Source: Consotaella salsifontis
Lineage (GTDB): Bacteria; Pseudomonadota; Alphaproteobacteria; Rhizobiales; Rhizobiaceae
Direction of reading: 5' to 3'
DNA length: 64,000 nucleotides
Assembly (NCBI RefSeq): GCF_900167365.1
Contig: NZ_FUXL01000018.1
Coordinates: 1-64,000, forward strand
The position numbers and the translations under genes were made by a program. The first letter of the stretch is position 1, and each line of letters starts with the position of its first letter. Shown here piece after piece: positions 16,997 through 24,312 of this stretch. The notes beneath the pieces were generated by a model. The model did no database searches, was not told where the DNA came from, and saw only the letters and a list, made by a program, of their open reading frames with translations.

Positions 16997-18145
16997 ATGC
17001 TGAAACCGATCCCGTTCATCGACCTTGCCTCTCAACGGGATCGCTTGCGCAGTGGCATCGATCGACGGATCGCGGCCATATTCGATTCTTGCGCCTTCAT
17101 CATGGGCCCGGATGTGCGCGAGTTAGAGGAGCGCCTTTGCTCCTTCTCGGGCGTTGCCCACACCCTGAGCTGCTCCTCGGGCACGGATGCTCTGGCGCTG
17201 CCCTTGATGGCCTGGGGCATCGGGCCGGGAGACGCCGTGTTCGTGCCGAGCTTCACCTTTGCCGCCACGGCCGAGGTGGTGGCCTGGCTTGGCGCGACGC
17301 CGGTCTTCATCGACGTCCATGAGGACACGTTCAACATGGACCCGGCAAGCCTCCAGGCTGCCATCGGAGAGGTGGAGCGCGAAGGAAAACTGCGGCCCCG
17401 CGCCGTCATCGCAGTCGACCTCTTCGGCCAGATCGCCGACTATCCGGCGATCAAGCCGATCTGCGAGAAGCATCACCTCAAGCTGATCTCGGACGCGGCG
17501 CAGGGTTTCGGCTCGACTCTCGATGGCAAGATGGCCAATGCCTGGGCGGATGTCGTCACGACAAGCTTCTATCCGGCAAAGCCTCTCGGCTGCTACGGAG
17601 ATGGGGGCGCCATCCAGACCGATGATGCCGAACTCGCGAAGGTGATGGAGTCGCTGCGCGTTCACGGCGGTGGCACGGATCGCTACGACAACGTGCGCAT
17701 CGGCATGAACGGTCGCATGGATACCATCCAGGCCGCCGTTCTGCTTGAAAAGCTGACGGTTTTCCCAGAGGAGATTGAACTCCGCCAAGCTGTGGCCGAT
17801 CGCTATGCGTCCGGACTGGGCGATGTGGTGAAGACGCAGCGGGTGATCGGCGGCGCGCAGTCGACCTGGGCCCAATACACGGTCACGCTCTCCAGCCAGC
17901 GCGATGCATTCATGACCGCCATGAAGGGCAAAGGCGTGCCGACGGTGATCTATTACGGCAAGCCGCTGCATCGCCAGACGGCCTATTCCGCTTTCCCGCG
18001 TTCGGGCGGCACACTTCCCGTTTGCGACCGACTGTCGGAGATCGTCGTGAGCCTGCCGATGTATCCCTATCTCGACAACGAAACGCAGGACTACATCATC
18101 CAGTCTGTGCGACAGAGCCTGGACGAGATCCATGCTCGCGCGTGA
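16997..18145 (+). CDS. DegT/DnrJ/EryC1/StrS-family sugar aminotransferase
   Basis: This 382-residue PLP enzyme of fold type I transfers an amino group to a nucleotide-linked keto-sugar. Substrate-loop and cofactor motifs are in order: CSSGTDALALPLMAWGIGPGD, PSFTFAATAEVVAW, LISDAAQGFGST and the internal aldimine lysine K195 in SFYPAKPLGCYGDGG. Products of such enzymes go into O-antigen, capsule or glycan modification, but no nucleotide-sugar genes are adjacent, so the substrate is open. A GAGGA site precedes the ATG. It stands alone after a hairpin-rich leader. Confidence 0.88.
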   Translation: MLKPIPFIDLASQRDRLRSGIDRRIAAIFDSCAFIMGPDVRELEERLCSFSGVAHTLSCSSGTDALALPLMAWGIGPGDAVFVPSFTFAATAEVVAWLGATPVFIDVHEDTFNMDPASLQAAIGEVEREGKLRPRAVIAVDLFGQIADYPAIKPICEKHHLKLISDAAQGFGSTLDGKMANAWADVVTTSFYPAKPLGCYGDGGAIQTDDAELAKVMESLRVHGGGTDRYDNVRIGMNGRMDTIQAAVLLEKLTVFPEEIELRQAVADRYASGLGDVVKTQRVIGGAQSTWAQYTVTLSSQRDAFMTAMKGKGVPTVIYYGKPLHRQTAYSAFPRSGGTLPVCDRLSEIVVSLPMYPYLDNETQDYIIQSVRQSLDEIHARA

Positions 18146-18514
18146 TCTTCTTCTGCCTGCCGCCTCTGGGCGAGAGAACGAGGCCGTCTGCGAACTCGCT
18201 GGCCGGCTTCTTCAGCCGGTCCGCCTGAGGCTTGGCGCACCGCCGCGCGCCGTCCTGCGAGGCGCAACCGCATCGCGACTTCTCCCCGGCCGAATCCTGG
18301 CAGCCGTCCGCCCTTGGGGGCTTTGATCAGCTTGAACTGACCTGCGGCTCGGGCAGGGGCGACGCATTGCCGCGCCCCCCTTCGCCAGCTATTGAAAAAG
18401 CACGAGTTTCAGCACTCATCGGTCGTCAAAATCAGCCCTTGAGCCGCGCTTTTAACGCATAATTCTTTTTTTGAGCCGCTTCCTAGAGAAAAGAATGAAG
18501 CGGAAGGCTCGCAC
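18146..18514. other. Intergenic region, 369 bases, no convincing gene
   Basis: A 64-codon open frame (18132-18326, plus strand) overlaps the aminotransferase end but shows no recognisable domain and only a weak ribosome-binding site. The last 90 bases are AT-richer (with ATAATTCTTTTTTTGAG) and probably hold the promoter of the GGDEF-EAL gene. Confidence 0.5.
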
Positions 18515-20125
18515 ATGTCTCTGGAGTCGGCAACTCAACCGCTGAACGACACTATGGCGGTTGATGCACTCGATTTGTTGCCGCATCCGGTGTTGATCGC
18601 CGACAGTGACGGACATATCGAATTCGCGAACCCCGTGGCTCGATCCGCGTTCGGAACGGCGGTGGGACGGCTCCTGGGCGACCGGCCTTTTCGCATGGCC
18701 GAGGTGCGAACGGTCGGCCGGGGCGAGAGGATCCGCGTCAGTCATGAGGGGCGGGCGTTCGACGTATCCCTGGCGGGCCTCGGTGGCAAACGCATGCTCG
18801 TCAGCTTCTTCGACGTCACGGATTACGTCGAAAAGGACATCACCCGCTCGCCCAAGCGAAGCCTCAACGACCTCCTCGATCGGAAAAGCTTTCTCGCGCG
18901 GGTCCATTACGCGGCGGCGCGCGCCAGGAGCTCCGGCGAGATACTGGCGGTCCACTTCCTTGACGTCGACCGCTTCAAGCTCGTCAATGACACGCTGGGC
19001 TACGCCGTCGGCGACAGGCTGCTTGAGAAGGTGGCCGAGCGCATCGTCGCCGTCTGCCCGCCGCAAACCAGCATCGCCCATTTCGCCAGCGACGAGTTCG
19101 CAATTCTCCAGTCGCGGATAGCAGGTGCGGCGGACGCTGAGGGGCTCGCGAAGCGGTTGGTCGACGTCGTGGGGCGCACCTATGTTCTCGACACCCAGAT
19201 GGTCAATGTCGGCCTCTCCGTCGGCATCGCGCTATCCTCGCCAGACGCCGGAAGTCCGGATACACTGGTCAGGCAGGCCGACCTCGCACTCGCGCGCGCC
19301 AAACGTACGGGCAGGGGGCATTTCTGCTTCTGCGAACCGTCGATGATGACGGAAGTCGCCGAACGGCGCTCCATGGAGACGGACCTGCGCTCCGCTCTGG
19401 CGCTGAAGCAGCTGGAGCTTCACTATCAGCCACAGATTGACCTCGCGGCTGGCCGCACGGTGGGTTTCGAGGCGCTGCTGCGATGGCGCCACCCGCTCAA
19501 GGGCAACATTTCCCCGGCCCTTTTCATTCCGCTCGCGGAGGAGACGAAGATCATCCGCGAGATCGGGGACTGGGTGATTCTAACGGCGGCGGCGGAAGCT
19601 GCGCGCTGGCCCGATCCGATCAGTGTTGCCGTCAATGTCTCGCCGGTGCAGTTTCAGGGCAAGCTGGTCCACACCGTTGCATCCGCTCTCCAGCGATCCG
19701 GCCTTGCACCGGAGCGTTTCGCCATCGAGATCACGGAAGGAATTCTCCTTGATGAGAGCAGCGATGTGCTGTCGATTCTCAATCAGCTGAAGGATCTGGG
19801 GGTCCACGTCGTCATCGATGATTTCGGGACGGGTTATTCCTCCCTGGGTTATCTCCGGCGCTTTCCATTTCATAAGCTCAAGATCGATCAGTCCTTCATT
19901 CGAAGCGCCAGCGACAGCCGAGATTGCGCGATGATCGTGAAAGCGGTTGCCGGCCTTGGGAAAAGCCTCGGCATCAAGACCACCGCCGAGGGGGTCGAGA
20001 CCGAGATGCAGCTCGATTATGTTCGCGCGGAAGAGGTCTCGGAGGTTCAAGGCTATTTGACGGGGCGCCCCATGGATGCCGGGTCGATCGGCGCTTTCCT
20101 TGCCCAGGAAGCAAGCCGACCTTAG
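18515..20125 (+). CDS. PAS-GGDEF-EAL c-di-GMP signalling protein
   Basis: This 536-residue soluble protein has an N-terminal PAS-like domain (about 15-110, LLPHPVLIADSDGHIEFANP), a GGDEF domain (about 120-275) and an EAL domain (about 285-530). The GGDEF signature is degenerate, ASDEF at 191-195, so cyclase activity is doubtful. The EAL motif is intact (E319-A-L), with DDFGTGYSSLGYL and TTAEGVETEMQ, so phosphodiesterase activity is likely. The PAS domain suggests a sensed signal. The next gene encodes a BLUF photoreceptor on the same strand 210 bases away, a possible partner. Confidence 0.88.
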   Translation: MSLESATQPLNDTMAVDALDLLPHPVLIADSDGHIEFANPVARSAFGTAVGRLLGDRPFRMAEVRTVGRGERIRVSHEGRAFDVSLAGLGGKRMLVSFFDVTDYVEKDITRSPKRSLNDLLDRKSFLARVHYAAARARSSGEILAVHFLDVDRFKLVNDTLGYAVGDRLLEKVAERIVAVCPPQTSIAHFASDEFAILQSRIAGAADAEGLAKRLVDVVGRTYVLDTQMVNVGLSVGIALSSPDAGSPDTLVRQADLALARAKRTGRGHFCFCEPSMMTEVAERRSMETDLRSALALKQLELHYQPQIDLAAGRTVGFEALLRWRHPLKGNISPALFIPLAEETKIIREIGDWVILTAAAEAARWPDPISVAVNVSPVQFQGKLVHTVASALQRSGLAPERFAIEITEGILLDESSDVLSILNQLKDLGVHVVIDDFGTGYSSLGYLRRFPFHKLKIDQSFIRSASDSRDCAMIVKAVAGLGKSLGIKTTAEGVETEMQLDYVRAEEVSEVQGYLTGRPMDAGSIGAFLAQEASRP

Positions 20126-20335
20126 GCGGAATCCGATCTTTCGCGATGGTTGTTGAAGCGAGCCTTCAATTAGACGTGATCGCTCGCCAAAAGGTTCTGC
20201 AACTTCTGAGCGCTAAGCTCGTCAACTATCTGGCGCCGCGAGGGAAGCGGTAAGCACGGCCTTCGATCGGCCGCGCCGGAATATCCGTGTTCCCAAGAGC
20301 GTGGTCCATGGTCGGACCAGTCAAAGGTCTCCGCC

Positions 20336-20785
20336 ATGAATCGCCGGCTCTACCGTCTTTGTTACTTCAGCGAGAACCGCATCCCGGGCGATGCCGACCA
20401 GGTGGTCGCCGAAATCCGGCAGATCCTGTCGATGAGCAGGCACAACAATGCCGCGGCAGGGATCAGTGGCGCTCTGATGTTCAATTCGGGATGCTTCGTG
20501 CAGATCCTCGAAGGGGCGCTACCCAATGTCGAGGAAACCTTCGAGCTGATCCAGCGGGACGAGCGCCATGGCGCGATCACGGTGGTCGCGCTGGAGCCGA
20601 TCGAAAGCAGGAGCTTCGAGCACTGGTCTATGGCCTTTGTCGGCGCTTCGCTGGACGATGCCGAGAAGTTCTCCGGCATCGTCGATCCATCTAGCTTCAA
20701 TCCAAGCCAGATGAGCGCCGATCATCTCCACGAGCTGCTATGCCGCCTCGCCCTGGAGCAGGAGGATCGCTCAGAGCTGCGATAA
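20336..20785 (+). CDS. BLUF-domain blue-light photoreceptor
   Basis: This 149-residue stand-alone BLUF protein binds FAD and senses blue light through a hydrogen-bond switch. The photocycle residues are all present by alignment to AppA: Tyr10 (LCYFS), Asn38 (NNAAAGISGAL), Gln56 (FVQILEG), Trp97 and Met99 (WSMAF). About 50 residues follow the core as a short helical cap. No output domain is fused, so it must act by protein contact. It follows the EAL gene on the same strand and is convergent with trcR. Confidence 0.88.
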   Translation: MNRRLYRLCYFSENRIPGDADQVVAEIRQILSMSRHNNAAAGISGALMFNSGCFVQILEGALPNVEETFELIQRDERHGAITVVALEPIESRSFEHWSMAFVGASLDDAEKFSGIVDPSSFNPSQMSADHLHELLCRLALEQEDRSELR

Positions 20786-20855
20786 GCTCGTCGTCGTTGG
20801 CCTGCGCTGGAACGCCGGCTGTCGCGGCATGGCGATCCCCCCTAAATGGCGAGGT

Positions 20856-21542
20856 CTATTCGTCCTCGTCTTCGTCAGGTGTGCGGCGGCTCATGGAGGT
20901 CAGCTTGGCGAACACCGCCGCCGCGTCGAGCTCTTCCTCCTCGCGGCTGTCGCGGCGATAGGACTGGGTCTGCGAGGCTGCGAGGAGACGCTCTTCCTCG
21001 GCAAGGGAAGGCTGCGGCAGGTCGCGCGAGGCTTTCTCGACCTCAAGGTCCAGGTCGATCTGCGAGCAGAGCCCAAGCGTGACCGGGTCCATCGGCGTCA
21101 GATTGGCCGAGTTCCAGTGGGTGCGCTCGCGGATCTGCTCGATGGTGTTCTTGGTGGTGCCGACGAGGCGCGAAATCTGCGCGTCCTTGAGTTCGGGATG
21201 GTTGCGCACCAGCCAGAGAATGGCGTTGGGTCGATCCTGGCGCTTGGAAACTGGCGTATAGCGCGGCCCCTTGCGCTTTGCCTCGGGGACGCGGACCTTG
21301 GGGGGCGCGATCTTCAGGCGGTAGTTCGTATCCCGCTCGCCCCTGGCGATCTCCTCGCGCGTCAGCTGGCCCGTCATGACGGGATCGAGCCCCTTGATGC
21401 CCTGGGCCGATTCGCCGTCGGCGATCGCTTTCACCTCCAGCGGATGGAGCGTGCAGAATTCCGCGATCTGGTCGAAGGAGAGCGACGTATTGTCGACCAG
21501 CCATACGGCGGTCGCCTTGGGCATCAAGAGTTGCTGTGCCAC
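20856..21542 (-). CDS. trcR: Cell-cycle transcriptional regulator TrcR (DUF1013)
   Basis: This 228-residue DUF1013 protein is conserved across Alphaproteobacteria and described as the cell-cycle regulator TrcR. Characteristic stretches are LMPKATAVWLVDNTSLSFDQIAEFC (in parts), LHPLEVKAIADGE and NAILWLVRNHPELKDAQISRLVGTTKNTI, the last with HTH character. The C-terminus is highly acidic (DEDEDE). The start is GTG at 21542, chosen for the perfect AGGAGG about 9 bases upstream; the longer frame to 21599 lacks support. It is convergent with the BLUF gene. Confidence 0.85.
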   Translation of the reverse strand: MAQQLLMPKATAVWLVDNTSLSFDQIAEFCTLHPLEVKAIADGESAQGIKGLDPVMTGQLTREEIARGERDTNYRLKIAPPKVRVPEAKRKGPRYTPVSKRQDRPNAILWLVRNHPELKDAQISRLVGTTKNTIEQIRERTHWNSANLTPMDPVTLGLCSQIDLDLEVEKASRDLPQPSLAEEERLLAASQTQSYRRDSREEEELDAAAVFAKLTSMSRRTPDEDEDE

Positions 21543-21702
21543 GGGATAAAGACCTCCTGTTCGCCCACCCTGGAGAAGGTGGGCCGTGGACCTGACCATA
21601 TGTCATGGAATGGCGCTTGTTATAGGGAGAAGTCGTCCAATTCGCAAGGAAATCCCAGCACGGGCATGCAACGCGCCGGCAGGGCCTTTGTCTGCTCTGT
21701 CT

Positions 21703-22704
21703 TCACTGCGGCGCGAGGCTGAGGACGATCTTGCCGACATGGTCCCGTTCGAGATGGCGATGAGCCTCCGCCGCCTGGGAGAGCGGATAGCTGGCGTCGA
21801 TCACCGGCCGCACGGCGCCGTTCGCGAGCAATGGCCAGATTTCCCGCTCCACAGCTTCGGCGATGGCGCCTTTCACCGCGATCGGGCGATTACGCAGGGT
21901 TGATCCGGTCAGGACGAGCCGCTTGCGCATGACAAGCGACATATCCAGCGTGGAACGGGTTCCTCCCAGGAAGGCGATCTGCACGATCCGGCCATCCTCG
22001 GCCGCCGCCTCACAGTTTTTCTGAACGTAGTCTCCGCCCACCATGTCCAGGATGACATCGGCGCCGCGCCCCTCCGTTTCATCCAGGACGGCTTCGACGA
22101 AGTCCTCTGTGCGGTAGTTGATGGCGCGATTGGCGCCCAGGCGGCGGGCGTCGTCGCATTTCGCATCGCTGCCCGCCGTGGTGATTACCTTCGCGCCAAA
22201 GGCGCGGGCGAGCTGGATGGCCGTCGTGCCGATGCCGGAGGTTCCGCCGTGGACGAGCAGCGTCTCGCCGGCCTTCAGGCCGCCGCGCTCGAAGACATTG
22301 TGCCAAACGGTGAAGAAGGTCTCTGGCACCGCCGCGGCCTCGACCATGGGCAGGCCGGCAGGCGCAGGGAGAACGGTTTCCTGTGCGACGGTGCAATATT
22401 CGGCATAGCCGCCCCCTGGAAGAAGGGCGACCACGGGCTCGCCAATCCGGAAGCGCGACACGCCGGAACCCAGCTCGACAACCGTGCCGGCGACCTCGAG
22501 GCCCGGCCAATCAGGAGCTCCGGGAGGGGGCGGATAAGCGCCGACGCGCTGGAGCGCGTCGGGACGATTGATCCCCGCCGCCTCGACCTTGATCAGCACT
22601 TCTCCGTCACCAGGAGCGGGGAGGGGACGCCGGCTCGTCTTCAGGACCTCAGGGCCTCCCGGCCGCTCGATTTCGACGACGGTCATTTCGGACGGCAAGG
22701 ACAT
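21703..22704 (-). CDS. Zeta-crystallin/PIG3-type NAD(P)H quinone oxidoreductase
   Basis: This 333-residue medium-chain reductase lacks zinc and belongs to the PIG3/quinone oxidoreductase branch. Signatures are PGGPEVLK, AAGINRPDALQR, VWHNVFERGGLKAGETLLVHGGTSGIGTTAIQLA (in parts) with the GxGxxG-like nucleotide site, and GADVILDMVGGDY. It probably reduces quinones or activated alkenes with NADPH. The start MSLPSEMT at 22704 has GGAG 6-9 bases upstream; the longer frame to 22920 is not protein-like. It is downstream of no clear operon partner. Confidence 0.85.
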   Translation of the reverse strand: MSLPSEMTVVEIERPGGPEVLKTSRRPLPAPGDGEVLIKVEAAGINRPDALQRVGAYPPPPGAPDWPGLEVAGTVVELGSGVSRFRIGEPVVALLPGGGYAEYCTVAQETVLPAPAGLPMVEAAAVPETFFTVWHNVFERGGLKAGETLLVHGGTSGIGTTAIQLARAFGAKVITTAGSDAKCDDARRLGANRAINYRTEDFVEAVLDETEGRGADVILDMVGGDYVQKNCEAAAEDGRIVQIAFLGGTRSTLDMSLVMRKRLVLTGSTLRNRPIAVKGAIAEAVEREIWPLLANGAVRPVIDASYPLSQAAEAHRHLERDHVGKIVLSLAPQ

Positions 22705-22984
22705 TGCTTTCTCCATGGTCGGTGATGTCGCTGGCGCAGCCTGGAGCCCCGCAGGGTCATATGGGTGCTGTTTCTCTTCGCCCTCCGCGGAGGCTCTTCG
22801 CGGAGATTTGAGCCGCTCATAACCCCGCCACGCCAGCAAGACGACAAAGTGGGGGCCGCTTGGCGGAAGCCAAGGGCTGGATGCGCCGGCGTCAAATGCC
22901 ACGCGTTTCGGCTTGACCATGACGCAACTGTCTTCCGCCGCACTACGTCAATATTACCGTTGGGTGCTCCCGAAGACTTCGATT

Positions 22985-23122
22985 TAAGCTTTAATCAAGC
23001 TTTATGGAGGATAAAGAGGCTCTCCGGATCTTCCGGATTGAGCGGTGCCAACCGTTTGGTGGGTGCCGTTGACGCCTCCCTGTTGATAACTTTTCAAGAG
23101 CCGCGCAAGCGGCTCTTTTTTT
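22985..23122 (+). ncRNA. Candidate trans-acting small RNA
   Basis: A plus-strand intrinsic terminator (AAGAGCCGC-GCAA-GCGGCTCTT, then seven T) ends a stretch without any gene. Upstream are a hairpin TCCGGA-TCT-TCCGGA (about 23024-23038) and a probably single-stranded GACGCCTCCCTGTTG that contains CCTCCC, complementary to Shine-Dalgarno sequences. This layout resembles Hfq-dependent AbcR/alpha-r15-type sRNAs of Rhizobiales, but I have not aligned it. The 5' end is a guess. Confidence 0.45.
23096..23122 (+). terminator. Intrinsic terminator (orphan)
   Basis: A nine-base-pair stem AAGAGCCGC/GCGGCTCTT with GCAA tetraloop is followed by a seven-T run. No protein gene lies upstream on this strand. 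Confidence 0.85.
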
Positions 23123-23266
23123 ATCGGCGTCGAACCTCTGCGGCCTGTGGGTGTTAACCTAAATCGCCGGCTCGACTTGCCTTGCGGGACGCTCGGCGAC
23201 AGTCTTGACAAAATAGCCGGCTGCGCCGCAAGCAAAGAGCAGAGCCGAAACGAAAGCCGTTCCGCG

Positions 23267-23794
23267 ATGACCCAAAGCCACGACCAACTGGACGACGACC
23301 GGACGATCCGTCTTGCGGAGCATCTCGCCTTTTCGCGGTCGTTCCAGTCGCTCTTCAACGAAGGCATGACCTTGGTGGACGAGACCGCGGCCTATCTCGA
23401 TGGCGATGGTCGCACGGCGGCCAAGCGGCTGCCGAAGTCTTGCGCCACACTTTACGCGGCGGAGTCCATGCGGCTCACGACTCGCCTGATGCAGATCGCG
23501 TCCTGGCTTCTTCTCCAGCGCGCGGCCAATCAAGGGGATATGTCGCGGGCCCAGGTCGAGGCGGAAAAGGTCAAGATCAGGCTCGAAGGGGTCGGCACGG
23601 GTCGCGAGACGCCTCTGTTTGCCGAGTTGCCGGAGGCCTTCCGTGATCTTGTGGATCGCGTGTTGAAGCTCGAGCGGCGGATCGTGATGCTTGATCGCGA
23701 AATCTACGGCACTGGCTCTTTCGATGCCGACGAGGAGCCGCGCAACCCCGTCGGTGAGCAGCTGAACCTTCTGAAGACCGCATTCAACGGCTGA
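23267..23794 (+). CDS. DUF1465-family protein
   Basis: This 175-residue protein matches the alphaproteobacterial DUF1465 family: an N-terminal FSRSFQSLFNEGMTLVDETAAYLDG (in parts), YAAESMRLTTRLMQIASWLLLQRA, and a C-terminal LVDRVLKLERRIVMLDREIYG. It is mostly helical and soluble, and function is unknown. Its length suits the family, which decides the ATG at 23267 over an in-frame upstream GTG. It is convergent with rpmE; both end at a shared terminator region. Confidence 0.82.
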   Translation: MTQSHDQLDDDRTIRLAEHLAFSRSFQSLFNEGMTLVDETAAYLDGDGRTAAKRLPKSCATLYAAESMRLTTRLMQIASWLLLQRAANQGDMSRAQVEAEKVKIRLEGVGTGRETPLFAELPEAFRDLVDRVLKLERRIVMLDREIYGTGSFDADEEPRNPVGEQLNLLKTAFNG

Positions 23795-23864
23795 GGCCGT
23801 CGCGCCGGCCGTGGCCGGCGCCCTTCGCGGGCAGGCGAGATTTTCCAGCTTTCTCTAGACATGA

Positions 23865-23893
23865 AAAAAGCCCGGGTCAGTGCCCGGGCTTTA
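23865..23893. terminator. Terminator between DUF1465 gene and rpmE
   Basis: AAAAAAGCCCGGG-TCAGTG-CCCGGGCTTTA gives a long T run on the minus strand, so it mainly ends rpmE. It may also serve the convergent gene. Confidence 0.85.
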
Positions 23894-23917
23894 TGATTCT
23901 CGCCGATCGTTGGACGA

Positions 23918-24139
23918 TCAGATGCCGAGGCCCTCATAACGCTTCTTGAAGCGCGAGACGCGGCCGCCACGATCCACGAGGTTCTGTGCGCCGCCGGTCC
24001 ATGCCGGGTGGGTGGAGGGATCGATGTCGAGGTTCATCCGATCGCCTTCCTTGCCCCAGGTCGAGCGGGTCTCGTACGTGGTGCCGTTCGTCATCACGAC
24101 GGTGATGGCGTGGTAGTCGGGATGAATTTCTTTCTTCAT
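23918..24139 (-). CDS. rpmE: 50S ribosomal protein bL31, zinc-free type
   Basis: This 73-residue L31 has [20 protein letters not shown] and the family's STHPAWTGG and FKKRYEGL. It lacks the CxxC zinc-binding cysteines of the classical C+ form, as is usual in Hyphomicrobiales. It forms part of the ribosome's central bridge region. A GGAAGGA ribosome-binding site precedes the ATG. It is divergent from an ABC transporter gene. Confidence 0.95.
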   Translation of the reverse strand: MKKEIHPDYHAITVVMTNGTTYETRSTWGKEGDRMNLDIDPSTHPAWTGGAQNLVDRGGRVSRFKKRYEGLGI

Positions 24140-24312
24140 GTCATCTGTCCTTCCAGGACCGCCCTTGCGCTTGTCCCTGCCCGAAACAGGCTCATGGCCA
24201 GCACGATCCGGCGCGGCGGGTTCACATTTCCAGATTACGGAGCTAGATCGCTTCCAAATTCAGGGGTGAGCCTATACATCAGGCCCCCTGGTCGCACAAG
24301 AGCGGAAGCTTA

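Larger units (their letters stand above)
22705..23266. other. Intergenic region, 562 bases, with an orphan terminator
   Basis: No protein gene is convincing here; a 130-codon plus-strand frame (22765-23157) is antisense to the reductase leader and has no recognisable domain. The second half ends in a strong plus-strand terminator and is proposed below as an sRNA. Confidence 0.5.

Noticed and set aside
18132-18326. 64-codon frame after the aminotransferase
   Set aside because: Overlaps the upstream gene, only a weak ribosome-binding site and no recognisable domain; kept as unassigned intergenic.
22705-22920. N-terminal extension of the quinone oxidoreductase
   Set aside because: The extra 72 residues are not protein-like and the inner start has a good ribosome-binding site.
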